DNA of 64,000 nucleotides, taken from the NCBI RefSeq assembly GCF_900108555.1, contig NZ_FNWV01000001.1, positions 696,973 to 760,972 on the forward strand, given 5' to 3'. Positions 8,024-17,128 of the stretch are shown here, piece by piece (the first letter of the stretch is position 1; every line of letters starts with the position of its first letter). Origin of the DNA: Ruminococcus flavefaciens. GTDB taxonomy: Bacteria > Bacillota > Clostridia > Oscillospirales > Ruminococcaceae. The position numbers and the translations under genes were made by a program. Under the pieces are notes generated by a model. That model did no database searches, was not told the origin of the DNA, and worked only from the letters and a program-made list of their open reading frames with translations.

Positions 8024-9613
8024 TCAGCTGTGTATTCTGAAAGTTTTGGGTGCGAACTTATAGACAAGCAGGCAGGCTGCTATGATATACACCACACAGA
8101 AAATAATGGTAAGGATACCGAAAAGAAGTGTAGGAACGTGTAAATATATCATAAAGTAGCACACAAGATATGTCACCATAGTTATCAAACGGTATGTGCC
8201 ATTCTTTATCTCTGTACCTGCATTATAAGGCTGGAGAAGATAGTATATGGTAAGATAATGCACGGAGAAGAATATACTCAGTGCACATATTGAAACAATA
8301 ATGACTCCGTAGTTTACAGGATTATCAGTTCCGCCTGACAGGTAAAGCAGCAATGCGAGCCCGATGCCGCCGACTACCGCAGGAAGAAGATTTACCTTGA
8401 TTATCTCACGCAGTCGTATACGGAACAATGTGAGTATGGACTTGGGCTCCTTATAGAAAGGATAGGTGAGCAGACTGTGGTCGCAGTTTACAAAAAGTGC
8501 CTGTGTGAACTGCATACCGCGGTTCACTGCATACATAACAAATACGAAATACGGGAGAGAATTGCTTATATACTTGTTTATCCCCTTTGCTTCCTTTGGA
8601 ACCAAAATGCAGACGATACACATTAGTATAAGTACGATCGACAGAGCAAATGTTACCTTTATGGAGCTTTCCCACAATATCTTTTTATGACGCTTTACAA
8701 AAAGCTCATTGAGGTATTCAAATCCGCTCTTGTCACTGGTAATACCGGTATCGGCACTGATATTCTTCTGTGTGTTCTTCCGGAAATTCTGTTGCTTAAC
8801 TGCCTTTGAGTCCATTTGAGATACGAACTCGGCATTGAGTATCTCCTTGTTAAGTGCGCGGTATTCTTTGAACTTCAATATATACGGCAGGGCGATAACT
8901 GCTGCTGCTATGACTGCCGCCATTACAGCGTAGGATACCGTAAGAGGTATCATATAGCCGAATACAGGCAGAATGTAAAGTCCCATTATGAACGCGATGC
9001 CAAGCAGCATGGTCAATACATTGAGCTTTGCCTTTGTCGCAAGCTTTTTGCCCTTTTTGAAGCGTATCATCTCTATGGGACATACTGCTGTCTTGGCTGC
9101 GATACCAAATACCGAAATCATCAGACATTCCCACAGAGCCATACCGTTATCGAGTCCGATAAAAATTGCAACCACAGTAAAGCCGATAAAATGCCTTGCG
9201 AGATTGAAGAAGTAATTGACAAGAGTGAAGCTCTTAGCGTCCATACCAAGCTGTATCATCGCATAATACTTGTGCTTCTCGGGAGTGAACATATAGTTAT
9301 TCACAAATGCCCCCGCAATGGTAAGCGGTACAAGCAAGTGCAGGAAAAATCTCGGTGAGTCCGCCCTGTTTATCTCAAACACGCCGCACCAGACCGTAAC
9401 TGCAAAAAAGAAATAAGCGATCTTGAATGCAAACATCGTAAAGAACTGCCAGAGAATAGATATGATATAGGCAAATACCTTGAAGCCTGTCATACTGTAG
9501 ACATCAGGCGGAAAGATCTTCTTTATGAGCGGTATCTGTCTGAAACCGTGAAGGATAGCGTTGACACGGTATGTATTTTTCAGCTTGAAGGAAATAAGCA
9601 GGGTTTTAAGCAT
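8024..9613 (-). CDS. ABC transporter permease, multi-spanning, unknown substrate
   Basis: A 529-residue integral membrane protein with roughly 10-12 hydrophobic segments (for example ILWQFFTMFAFKIAYFFFAV and VTFALSIVLILMCIVCILVP). A soluble charged loop lies near residues 255-300. Its ATG overlaps the last 8 nt of the upstream ATPase gene (GGGAGG ribosome site inside that gene), so the two are translated together and very likely form one exporter. The substrate cannot be read from sequence; pairs of this kind are often linked to peptide export or resistance. Confidence 0.75.
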   Translation of the reverse strand: MLKTLLISFKLKNTYRVNAILHGFRQIPLIKKIFPPDVYSMTGFKVFAYIISILWQFFTMFAFKIAYFFFAVTVWCGVFEINRADSPRFFLHLLVPLTIAGAFVNNYMFTPEKHKYYAMIQLGMDAKSFTLVNYFFNLARHFIGFTVVAIFIGLDNGMALWECLMISVFGIAAKTAVCPIEMIRFKKGKKLATKAKLNVLTMLLGIAFIMGLYILPVFGYMIPLTVSYAVMAAVIAAAVIALPYILKFKEYRALNKEILNAEFVSQMDSKAVKQQNFRKNTQKNISADTGITSDKSGFEYLNELFVKRHKKILWESSIKVTFALSIVLILMCIVCILVPKEAKGINKYISNSLPYFVFVMYAVNRGMQFTQALFVNCDHSLLTYPFYKEPKSILTLFRIRLREIIKVNLLPAVVGGIGLALLLYLSGGTDNPVNYGVIIVSICALSIFFSVHYLTIYYLLQPYNAGTEIKNGTYRLITMVTYLVCYFMIYLHVPTLLFGILTIIFCVVYIIAACLLVYKFAPKTFRIHS

Positions 9614-10313
9614 TGTTATCCTCCCTCAGTGCTGCGATTATCTTGTCCTTGAATTCGTTATTGTCAAGGTCTGACTTGTATACGGGTTCAAGTACACCGT
9701 GATTGAGAAGCACTATCTCATCGCAGAGATCAAGTGCAAGATCCATGATATGAGTCGAAAGAATAGTTATCTTATTACCTTTAAGTGTGCGGAGAAGCTG
9801 CTTCATCTCTTCGGCAACTACTACGTCAAGGGAGGTAAGCGGCTCATCGAGCAGAAGTATATTGGGCTGTGCTATGAAGTTTATGAGCATCTGCATCTTG
9901 TTTTTCATACCGTGAGAATAGTCCTTGAGGAGCTTGTCGCGGTCAATTCGGTCGATACCCATATAGTCGAAATATACGTCAAGGGGTTTCAAGTCGTGTA
10001 TCTTGTCCGAATGTATCTCTGTAAAAAACTTCAGAAACTCACGTCCTGTAAGGAATTCGGGAACTGTGGGAGTAGAAAGCACATATCCTATATCCTCGGG
10101 GACAAGGTCTCTGCCGCCTGTATCCGTAAGAAGCGTATATTTTCCCGAATCAGAAGTGATATCACCGTTTATGCAGTTGAAAAGAGTAGTCTTTCCTGCT
10201 CCGTTCCTGCCGAGAAGTCCGTATATCTTGCCTGATTCAAAAGTGAATGTTATATCTCTTAGTACTTGTTTGTCGTCATATTTTTTCGATAGATCTTCAA
10301 TAGAAAAGCGCAT
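9606..10313 (-). CDS. ABC transporter ATP-binding protein
   Basis: A 235-residue ABC ATPase with Walker A GRNGAGKTT near 35-43 and Walker B NILLLDEPLTSLD. The signature is degenerate, YSHGM instead of LSGGQ, as in several exporter families that pair with large separate permeases. The H-loop is in TILSTHIMDLA. It is first in a two-gene unit with the 529-residue permease, which starts inside its 3' end, and has a well-formed promoter upstream. It should energise export by that permease at the cytoplasmic membrane. Confidence 0.9.
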   Translation of the reverse strand: MRFSIEDLSKKYDDKQVLRDITFTFESGKIYGLLGRNGAGKTTLFNCINGDITSDSGKYTLLTDTGGRDLVPEDIGYVLSTPTVPEFLTGREFLKFFTEIHSDKIHDLKPLDVYFDYMGIDRIDRDKLLKDYSHGMKNKMQMLINFIAQPNILLLDEPLTSLDVVVAEEMKQLLRTLKGNKITILSTHIMDLALDLCDEIVLLNHGVLEPVYKSDLDNNEFKDKIIAALREDNNA

Positions 10314-10358
10314 AATAAAGCCTCCGTTTATTTGTGTTCAATACACACTCCAATATAA

Positions 10359-10387
10359 ATTATAGCAGTTTGCAGCACTTTAGTCAA
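10359..10387 (-). promoter_or_regulatory. Promoter of the ABC export operon
   Basis: On the minus strand, TTGACT (10387-10382) and TATAAT (10364-10359) are spaced 17 bp, about 46 nt before the ATPase start. Confidence 0.75.
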
Positions 10388-10435
10388 TAAGAAAAAATGA
10401 TTACATATGTCACTGAATAAATTATTCCTGTCATC

Positions 10436-10464
10436 TTGAAAATACACGGAAGATATTGTAAAAT
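10436..10464 (+). promoter_or_regulatory. Promoter of the small membrane protein / Lgt-like unit
   Basis: TTGAAA at 10436-10441 and TAAAAT at 10459-10464 are spaced 17 bp, 33 nt before the first ATG. A second TATAAT-like run overlaps immediately downstream. Confidence 0.6.
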
Positions 10465-10497
10465 ATAATCAATGAAAGCCAATGGGGAGGCAGTATT

Positions 10498-11061
10498 ATG
10501 ATAATACACTTTTATGAGGTCAGGAATTGCACATATGATATGGTGCAAGGGATCCCTGCGATCTTCGCTCCCGAGGGAGTCGATACAGAGACATTGCAGA
10601 GACATTTCTTCATACAGGCATTGGACGGAAGATGGTTCCACTACCTTACACGTGAGGAATACTACTATCTTATGTCGTTCAGCGGGAGCGATGAGGTGGT
10701 CTTCAGCTTCGACAAGCCTGTAATGAACTATTATCCGCCTAATTATATGCCATACGCTCAGAACAGCGTTCAGGACGAGAACAAAGCAAATACCATGTGC
10801 GGTATATCCTTAGGACTTATAGGTCTGGGATTTATTGTCTCATCTGTGGCACCTGCTCTGACATTTCCGTGCTGGATAGCGGCTCTTGTGCTTATGATAA
10901 TAGTCCGCGTTAATTATCCGCAGAATACATTCGGAAAAGTGCTTATGATAATCTACATCGTATTCGGCGTACTTTTCTTTATCGGAATACTTCTCGCAAT
11001 GGCTGCCTGCGGAATGATAACAGGAGAGATACTGGACAGCTGCCACAATATCCCGGGATAA
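10498..11061 (+). CDS. Membrane protein of unknown function, 187 aa
   Basis: The soluble N-terminal half contains an aromatic, GYF-like stretch (FFIQALDGRWFHYLTREEYY). The C-terminal half has about three membrane helices between residues 98 and 172 (for example IYIVFGVLFFIGILLAMAAC). The start is secure: GGGGAGG lies 7 nt before ATG. It is followed 21 nt later by an Lgt-like gene on the same strand with no promoter or terminator between, so the two are likely co-transcribed. No known family is recognised with confidence; the C-terminal half resembles small DUF4190-type membrane proteins. Confidence 0.75.
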   Translation: MIIHFYEVRNCTYDMVQGIPAIFAPEGVDTETLQRHFFIQALDGRWFHYLTREEYYYLMSFSGSDEVVFSFDKPVMNYYPPNYMPYAQNSVQDENKANTMCGISLGLIGLGFIVSSVAPALTFPCWIAALVLMIIVRVNYPQNTFGKVLMIIYIVFGVLFFIGILLAMAACGMITGEILDSCHNIPG

Positions 11062-11082
11062 CAAGGTTTTGGAGATGATATT

Positions 11083-11790
11083 ATGACTTTGCACATTGAC
11101 ACTGACTGGGGTAAGATACCGCCCTATGCCATAATGATAATGCTGTCATTTGCAGCAGGTATCGGTTCTATGTTTTTTCTGAACGTAAAGAGCGGAGTCA
11201 GAAAACACATGGCAGGATATCTTTCCCTGCTCGCACCTTTTATGAGCATATTCTTCGGGCTGCTGCTCACGTATATAACTACTTTCGGAAAGGGCGTGGG
11301 ACTTTCCTCTTTAGGCGGACTTTTCGGAATGTATGCAGCAGTTGTGACCATAGCACTTATAGGCAAAGACCGCCGCGAATTCATGTCAATGCTCACCAGC
11401 TGCACTCTCGTTGTGCCGCTGATGTACAGCATATCAAAGATAGGCTGTCTGTGCGCAGGCTGCTGCCGCGGAATAGCCTATCATGGAGCGTTCTGTATTG
11501 AGTACACAGGCAAAAGAACGGGAGATATCTGCGTATTCCCTGTACAACTTGCGGAAACTCTCCTGTTCTTCGCCATATTCGTTACGGGTATCATCTTATT
11601 TATGAAGAAAAAACAGAACACCGAGCTTTTCGTCATAATCGCATCTGTACTCGGCAAGGGCGGACTTGATTTCCTCCGCGCTTCTCACACGGATAAGATA
11701 ATATCACTAAATCAGATACTCTGTATTGTTATTGCTGCCGTTGGGATAGTCGGCTATAAATACTTTAAAAAGTTGAGAGTTGAGAGTTGA
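11083..11790 (+). CDS. Prolipoprotein diacylglyceryl transferase-like membrane protein
   Basis: A 235-residue polytopic protein of the Lgt family. Conserved blocks are in order: GGLFG near residue 78, KIGC near 118 in place of the Lgt GRxGNFxN block, PVQLAE (compare PxQLYE) and SLNQ near the end (compare SxGQ). True Lgt transfers diacylglycerol from phosphatidylglycerol to the lipobox Cys of prolipoproteins. Here the catalytic-block region is unusually Cys-rich (GCLCAGCCRG) and the HGG motif is lost, so this may be a divergent paralog with another activity. Ribosome site GGAG precedes the ATG; the gene ends near a strong bidirectional terminator. Confidence 0.75.
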   Translation: MTLHIDTDWGKIPPYAIMIMLSFAAGIGSMFFLNVKSGVRKHMAGYLSLLAPFMSIFFGLLLTYITTFGKGVGLSSLGGLFGMYAAVVTIALIGKDRREFMSMLTSCTLVVPLMYSISKIGCLCAGCCRGIAYHGAFCIEYTGKRTGDICVFPVQLAETLLFFAIFVTGIILFMKKKQNTELFVIIASVLGKGGLDFLRASHTDKIISLNQILCIVIAAVGIVGYKYFKKLRVES

Positions 11791-11819
11791 TGTGTTCGCT
11801 GTGCTCACATCAAGCAAAC

Positions 11820-11846
11820 AAGCCCCGAGGCAAAGCCTCGGGGCTT
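11820..11846. terminator. Bidirectional terminator between convergent genes
   Basis: A 12-bp perfect stem, AAGCCCCGAGGC and complement, with a 3-nt loop, lies between the Lgt-like gene and the convergent GGDEF gene. Nearly the same hairpin is used at 47019-47045. Confidence 0.85.
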
Positions 11847-11885
11847 GACTTTCATATAAACCAAACTCTGATAAAGGGAATTATT

Positions 11886-13301
11886 TTACCTGTGCTTTCG
11901 CTCGGGATATTTGCCGTAATAGCGCTTTTTATCCTCATACATTCTCTCATCTGCCGTTCTCATGGCTGCACGGATATCACCGCCATTGTCGTCACAGTAA
12001 AGACCAAGTGCAAAGCTGATATTATCGGGGTTTTCGGAGTCTTTCCTGAGCTTCTCCACACGCTCTTTAAGGACTCTTTCACAGACATCAATGGCGATAA
12101 GCATGAATTCATCGCCGCCTGCACGATATATCTCACACTCGGGGAAGGTCTCTTTCAACAGGGCTGCTGCTCCTTTCAGAAGCTTGTCGCCTTCCACATG
12201 ACCTTCTTCATCATTTTTCTGCTTCAAACCGTTAAGATCGGCAAAGATTATGCCGAATTGCTGCGGTGAGGGCTCTCTTCCGGAAGTAATGTTGAAAACA
12301 CGGTTGTTCATGGCGTTACGGTTATATATACCAGTAAGAAGATCAACGGAACTGAGTACCTCAAGCTTGTTGAGGAGCTGATAATTGGCTATCTCGGAAG
12401 CTATAAAGTAAGACGTTATCTCAAGGGTATCCTTGATCTTTGAAGTCTGTTCGATATCAAAATTTACCGCCCATATATATCCGAGAACCTCATTATTATG
12501 CTTCAGCGGGAATAATACTACGCTGTTAACACCTGCATTGTTAAGAGAAGCATACCATACAGGATTTCTTTCCTTTAACACCTGCATATCCTTTTCGTCC
12601 TGCACAATAAGGCACGAACTGCCTGCAATAGTATTTTTCCACGATTCAACAACATCAAAAAAGCCTTCTTTGATGTAAAAATCCATACGCCTTGTTCTGC
12701 TCTCGTCATAAACAGATTCAGCCAGCACGGAACATTCTCTCTCTTTGAAATCAGTCAGCAGTATACAGCATTGATCTGCACCGCATAGTTCTCTGATATC
12801 GCAAATGATCTCGTTCATAGTTTCAGTGAAGTTCTCGGTGCTTCTGAGCTTGATACAGGTCTTTATAACAGCAGAAGCTGTTTCAGCCGATGTATTTGCC
12901 ATCATATCGGCATCGCTTTTTATAGTAAGCTCCTGAGAATATGAGCAGTACCCCATATTCGGATCATCTGATTTCAGCGGCATCATTACCATATTTATCC
13001 AGAAATCATATCTCTCAGGGTGGATATATGTATGCATTATCTTCTTTTTAACAGCACAGCTATAAACAGAGTCCTCAAAATTCAGGTCCTTTGGGATATA
13101 CTTTTCATATAGACTATTTGGCACAAACTTGTTGTTAAGCATAGATGAAGAAGATACATGGTGGGGATCTTCTATCGACTCAACATAAGCCTTGTTTCCT
13201 GCAACTATTCTGATATCGCCATATCCGCCGTTCTCCAGCTTCTCTATAGAGATTATGCAGGTCATTGGTTCAAAATTATCAACATACTTTTGAAAGTCCA
13301 T
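11886..13301 (-). CDS. Diguanylate cyclase with PAS-like, GAF and GGDEF domains
   Basis: A 471-residue cytoplasmic signalling protein. The N-terminal 110 residues look PAS-like. Residues about 140-300 fit a GAF domain (SVVLFPLKHNNEVLGYIWAV). The C-terminal 165 residues are a GGDEF domain with the intact active-site motif AGGDEF near 394-399 and substrate/metal residues in IIFADLNGLKQKND. The RxxD inhibitory site five residues upstream is missing, so product inhibition is probably lost. It would make cyclic di-GMP from GTP in response to an unknown ligand. No EAL or HD-GYP protein is visible in the window. Confidence 0.88.
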   Translation of the reverse strand: MDFQKYVDNFEPMTCIISIEKLENGGYGDIRIVAGNKAYVESIEDPHHVSSSSMLNNKFVPNSLYEKYIPKDLNFEDSVYSCAVKKKIMHTYIHPERYDFWINMVMMPLKSDDPNMGYCSYSQELTIKSDADMMANTSAETASAVIKTCIKLRSTENFTETMNEIICDIRELCGADQCCILLTDFKERECSVLAESVYDESRTRRMDFYIKEGFFDVVESWKNTIAGSSCLIVQDEKDMQVLKERNPVWYASLNNAGVNSVVLFPLKHNNEVLGYIWAVNFDIEQTSKIKDTLEITSYFIASEIANYQLLNKLEVLSSVDLLTGIYNRNAMNNRVFNITSGREPSPQQFGIIFADLNGLKQKNDEEGHVEGDKLLKGAAALLKETFPECEIYRAGGDEFMLIAIDVCERVLKERVEKLRKDSENPDNISFALGLYCDDNGGDIRAAMRTADERMYEDKKRYYGKYPERKHR

Positions 13302-13587
13302 ACTAACTCCTTTCTTAACTATTATTAAGATAAAGTTAATGTATCATTATGTTATATTATAGCATTTTTGTCGTAAAAAGTCCAGTGAATTTTATTTGAA
13401 AATACCAATAACTTATATGACTTAAACAACAGATTCAACTAAAAAGTCTGCATAATTTCATTTGATATATAAAAAAAGTATGTGTTTTCATAATAAAATA
13501 CGAATAATATTTCTGTATAAAATCCACATTCGTTTTTGATTGTAATATATGCACAATGAGAAAGAAAAAAATTCGTCGGATTTACGA

Positions 13588-13616
13588 TTGAAGGCAGTGA
13601 TACATTATGGTATAAT
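13588..13616 (+). promoter_or_regulatory. Promoter of the 67-aa gene
   Basis: TTGAAG at 13588-13593 and TATAAT at 13611-13616 are spaced 17 bp, 52 nt before the start codon. Confidence 0.7.
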
Positions 13617-13667
13617 TTAAGTAACATATTACCAGAAGTCAAATTTACTGAAAAGGAGGGAAACGAA

Positions 13668-13871
13668 ATGCAGCCAATACTTATTGTCGGGATAGCTCTG
13701 CTCGTACTGTTGATCCTTGTTTCTATGTTCTTTATTCACAAGAGCAAGCAAAGAGCTGATGAGGCTTATTATTCCGAACAGATCAGAAGAAATCAGGAGC
13801 GTCAGCGGCAGACCGAAGAAGCTGAACGTCAGAGACGTATGATGCAGCGTGAACGTGTGAGCAAAAATTGA
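13668..13871 (+). CDS. Small single-span membrane protein, 67 aa
   Basis: One N-terminal transmembrane helix (residues 4-24, ILIVGIALLVLLILVSMFF) is followed by a highly charged cytoplasmic tail rich in Arg, Gln and Glu that should form a coiled coil (QERQRQTEEAERQRRMMQRE). Support for a real gene is strong despite its size: AAAGGAGGG ribosome site, a good promoter and its own terminator. No family is recognised. It may be a membrane-tethered regulator or scaffold, but nothing in the context shows what it binds. Confidence 0.75.
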   Translation: MQPILIVGIALLVLLILVSMFFIHKSKQRADEAYYSEQIRRNQERQRQTEEAERQRRMMQRERVSKN

Positions 13872-13880
13872 TATTGTATG

Positions 13881-13906
13881 AAAGACCGCTTTATAAAGCG
13901 GTCTTT
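13881..13906 (+). terminator. Terminator of the 67-aa gene
   Basis: AAAGACCGCT and AGCGGTCTTT form a stem with a short AT loop, followed by TTT, 10 nt after the stop codon. Confidence 0.85.
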
Positions 13907-13924
13907 TTCGGTATAGCTGCAAAA

Positions 13925-13950
13925 ATGCCGTCCTCAAATGAGGACGGCAT
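13925..13950 (-). terminator. Terminator of the sigma / anti-sigma operon
   Basis: An 11-bp perfect stem, ATGCCGTCCTC and complement, with an AAAT loop lies just past the stop codon of the 747-residue gene. It is followed on the minus strand by TTTTTG. Confidence 0.85.
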
Positions 13951-13955
13951 AAGCT

Positions 13956-16199
13956 TTATTCAGCTATAATATCTGCTATTTCCTGTGCAAGATATGGGTC
14001 ATCGCATGAGAACCATAAGCTATTTGACAGGAAGTAATATGGGTATTCTTTATAGACATAGACATAATCAGCAGCTTCCAAACGCGGGTTTGCATTTTCG
14101 CCTGATGCCATATCTTTGAGTCCATAACCATCTGCACTGAAACGAATAGTTGTGCTGTTTTCTCCGCTTTGCACATGCATACCTATAAAATGATCAACTG
14201 TTCGTGTGGTAAAATCTACAAATCCGTTTTGTTCGGAAGGCATTTCTTCAAAGTCAGGTAACCGCCATTCCTTACTGTCAAGGAGAGAAGATATCTTCAT
14301 CAGTTTATCGTCCGACAAATAATTTGTATATTGAACTAATTGTAAAGTGGCTTCCGTTTCTTCTCCGTACTGATCTTTAAATTTGTTATATAAGTCTACC
14401 TGATTATACGGAACATCTTCATTATTGACACGACAGCCCCAGCTTCCGTCATTCAGGAATGAGAAACTGATAAGCTCATCTCCCGAATTTTCACCAGACA
14501 GATAAGACTTTATCTTCTGTACTAATTCGGTATCATAAGCTCTATAGACCTGTCCCGTCTTTGAGCGAATGATCTCTCCCGAATCATTCTTTCTATATTC
14601 GGAAATTTCAGCTAATGTATACTCAGGAAGAGTCTGCAAGCTGACAATAAAATGCATTTTAGCATCTTCACTGTAAATAACTATGCTATCGTCAGCATTG
14701 ATGTCAGCTTCATTGGTGATAGATTCATTCATGCTTTCTACTTCCCATTTGCAGGAATTTAATATATTGTATAATGCTTCTTTATCGTTATCTGTAAGAT
14801 ATATGTCCGTATCGTCTTTTACCTTCCAGTTGAAGAAGGCGAAATTATTTTTCGGTGCTGTTTCAACAGCAAAATCATCACCGAGTATCTCTCTTATCCT
14901 GCCTGCAAGCTCATCATAATTAATATCGTAAACCTTGATATTATCTCTTGTATGACCTTCATCTGTACATTTGTAATTGTAGTAACCTTCTAAATTACTT
15001 CCGTTATTAAACGTTTCAACGTGCATCGAATCATAAACAAGAATATTTGAATCCCTGCGCAGAGTGATATAAGCAAGTTCGTTGCCATTGAGGTATACAA
15101 AATCAAGTTTGTCCAAAGACTGGAAGTGGAACGGCATATCTTCAATAAACGGATCTCTGTCCTTTCTTTCCAGCGTCAGGCTGTTAAAGAGTTCGCCAAG
15201 CTGCTCACACTTATCCGAAGGTATTTTCCTGCCCTGAGTTACATACGCAAGATAGTCTTCGTCCGTAGTTACACTGATGTTTGTATGATCATCACTTGAT
15301 ACAGTTATTTCATGTGCAAAGAAATCATTGAACGGTACAGTTTCCTCAATTGCCTCTGTTGTTGGCTGCTTGGTTTCAGTGCCGAGTATTCCTTCAATAG
15401 TGGACTTGAAAAGATCATAGTCTATTTTCCATGCATTTACGGAGTAATCCTGTGCTGCCGCAACAAGTCTGCCGTCCTCGTCGGTATACTTACAGCAGCT
15501 GTATCGCAGTATACCCGTACCGTCTAACTCCTGTATATCTATACTTCTGATCTCGTTTCCGCTTTCATAGACAAAAGACGGTGCATTTTTAAAATCATCA
15601 CCGGCAGCTTCTTCGTTATCTGCCTCTTTCAGCGACTGATTGATAGCAGATAATAAAACATCAGCGTCGGATATCTCTTCATAGTCGTAGTTATTCAGGA
15701 ATCCGGCGATCTGTTCACGCTGCTCCTGTGTTATATCCTTGCCTCTGTAAAAATACACCTTGCCTTCTTCATCTGTCTCATTATCAATATATATTGTCTT
15801 TGGCTCTGAATTATAATGACAGAGCTGATACTCAAGCTCCGCAAAGTCACCGAAGGGAGCTGTCTTATTTGCGGTATCGGCATCTGTCATAGCCGACTCG
15901 CTGTTTCTGAAATGGTTGTACGCCAGCGCACCGCCGCCCAATCCGCCAATTACAAGTGCAGCGGCAGCTGCGACACTGAGAAATCTCTGCCACTTAGGTC
16001 GGCTGTATACTTCAACGCCGCTTACGACCTGTTCTGTTGTTTTTTCTGTCTGGTTTGATCTATCTTTGAATTTTCTTTCGCTCATACTGAATATCTTCTC
16101 CTTTTCCTTGAAATCACGAGGAGGATATTCTTCTGTGAGTCTGTCTATTACGCTCTGTTCTGCATTTTCCAGAAAATCGAGCTCGTTTCTTTCTATCAT
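13956..16199 (-). CDS. Anti-sigma-factor-like membrane protein with repeated ectodomain
   Basis: A 747-residue single-pass protein: cytoplasmic N-terminus (about 1-70), transmembrane helix 71-94 (LSVAAAAALVIGGLGGGALA), then about 650 extracellular residues. Its ATG shares a base with the stop codon of the upstream ECF sigma gene (TAATG), so they are translationally coupled. This is the standard anti-sigma arrangement, though no zinc-binding HxxxCxxC motif is present. The ectodomain seems to hold four related modules, each ending in a similar helix (REQIAGFLNNYDYEE; CEQLGELFNSLTLER; KEALYNILNSCKWEV; LMKISSLLDSKEWRL). It probably senses an envelope or extracellular signal; the ligand is unknown. 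Confidence 0.75.
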   Translation of the reverse strand: MIERNELDFLENAEQSVIDRLTEEYPPRDFKEKEKIFSMSERKFKDRSNQTEKTTEQVVSGVEVYSRPKWQRFLSVAAAAALVIGGLGGGALAYNHFRNSESAMTDADTANKTAPFGDFAELEYQLCHYNSEPKTIYIDNETDEEGKVYFYRGKDITQEQREQIAGFLNNYDYEEISDADVLLSAINQSLKEADNEEAAGDDFKNAPSFVYESGNEIRSIDIQELDGTGILRYSCCKYTDEDGRLVAAAQDYSVNAWKIDYDLFKSTIEGILGTETKQPTTEAIEETVPFNDFFAHEITVSSDDHTNISVTTDEDYLAYVTQGRKIPSDKCEQLGELFNSLTLERKDRDPFIEDMPFHFQSLDKLDFVYLNGNELAYITLRRDSNILVYDSMHVETFNNGSNLEGYYNYKCTDEGHTRDNIKVYDINYDELAGRIREILGDDFAVETAPKNNFAFFNWKVKDDTDIYLTDNDKEALYNILNSCKWEVESMNESITNEADINADDSIVIYSEDAKMHFIVSLQTLPEYTLAEISEYRKNDSGEIIRSKTGQVYRAYDTELVQKIKSYLSGENSGDELISFSFLNDGSWGCRVNNEDVPYNQVDLYNKFKDQYGEETEATLQLVQYTNYLSDDKLMKISSLLDSKEWRLPDFEEMPSEQNGFVDFTTRTVDHFIGMHVQSGENSTTIRFSADGYGLKDMASGENANPRLEAADYVYVYKEYPYYFLSNSLWFSCDDPYLAQEIADIIAE

Positions 16200-16771
16200 T
16201 AACTCACCTTCCCTTCACCGATATCCGAAAGCACATCTCTCAGCCTCTTCAATACACGGCTGAGCCTTTTTCTTACTGCATCTGCTTTCATTCCGACCAT
16301 ATCTGCTATTTCGTAAGAGGATTTTCCGTAATAATACTTCTGCATGATTATAGTCGAATCAGGTTCGCCGAGAGAATTTACCGCATCAAGAACTTCATGG
16401 GCGGTCTCCGCTCTTTCTGCGATCTCATCAACTCTCTCCGCAGACGGAATCTGTATGACATCATCGCCGTCAATAGATATCGTATCCGCCTTCCGTACAT
16501 TAAGCTTACGGAACATATCTATCGAACGTCTCTTTGATATTGTTGCGACATAGCCTTTGATATTACCGCTATACTCCCTGTTGGGATCGTACTTCAAAAA
16601 AATATCCGAGAAAACATCACTGACACATTCGTCTATATCCTCCCTCGAAGCAAAACTTCTCAGACGGTTGAAAACTATAGTATAAACATAATTATAGTAT
16701 TCATCGAATATAAGTCTGTGTGCCTTGTCAGGACTATTTTTTAAAAGCTCGCGCAGTTTTTCGTCAGTCAT
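16199..16771 (-). CDS. ECF-type RNA polymerase sigma factor
   Basis: A 190-residue sigma-70-family protein with region 2 (about 20-90, including NIKGYVATISKRRSIDMFRK) and region 4 helix-turn-helix (about 130-180, YYYGKSSYEIADMVGMKADA then VRKRLSRVLKRLRDVL). There is no region 1 or 3, so it is an extracytoplasmic-function type. GGGAGG precedes the ATG. The downstream gene, overlapping by one base, encodes the membrane protein that presumably holds it inactive. Its regulon is unknown. An inverted repeat at 16848-16865 lies in its leader. Confidence 0.92.
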   Translation of the reverse strand: MTDEKLRELLKNSPDKAHRLIFDEYYNYVYTIVFNRLRSFASREDIDECVSDVFSDIFLKYDPNREYSGNIKGYVATISKRRSIDMFRKLNVRKADTISIDGDDVIQIPSAERVDEIAERAETAHEVLDAVNSLGEPDSTIIMQKYYYGKSSYEIADMVGMKADAVRKRLSRVLKRLRDVLSDIGEGKVS

Positions 16772-17128
16772 CTGATCCCTCCCCGCTTGTGTGATCTATT
16801 TTTTAAGCTGTTCAAATGCATTTGTCACGCTCTGTAATATATACTCGCAGTCCCGAAAACGACTGTGACGCTGTATGAAAAAAATTTTTTCCGTTATATT
16901 TTATCACAAAATATCGGATAAAACAACTCCTCTGCTAAAAAACGCCTGTTTTCCTCTATCAAATTGCACAAAAATAAAACTGACCATATGTCAGGGGACA
17001 TAATACAACTGCAAATTGATGCGTACAAGTTGATTTTTTGCAGATTTTTAGCACAAATTATTGTATGCACAGCACAATCGTGATATAATTAGTATAGTAA
17101 CAATATTGGGTTACAGGAGGATATTAAA
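16772..17128. other. Divergent promoter region of the sigma operon and DUF2520 gene
   Basis: This 357-bp gap contains no gene. Facing left, an 18-bp imperfect palindrome (CAGTC...GACTG, 16848-16865) is flanked by GTGACGC/GTCACGC motifs that might form an ECF-type promoter; this is weak. Facing right there is a clear housekeeping promoter at 17061-17089. The rest is AT-rich with no further structure seen. Confidence 0.5.
17061..17089 (+). promoter_or_regulatory. Promoter of the DUF2520 gene
   Basis: TTGTAT at 17061-17066 and TATAAT at 17084-17089 are spaced 17 bp, 39 nt before the start codon. Confidence 0.7.

Noticed and set aside
8816..9358. Plus-strand open frame of 180 codons inside the ABC permease gene
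   Set aside because: Antisense to a clearly coupled, membrane-helix-rich permease; His/Tyr/Cys-rich composition and lack of start signals mark it as a shadow.
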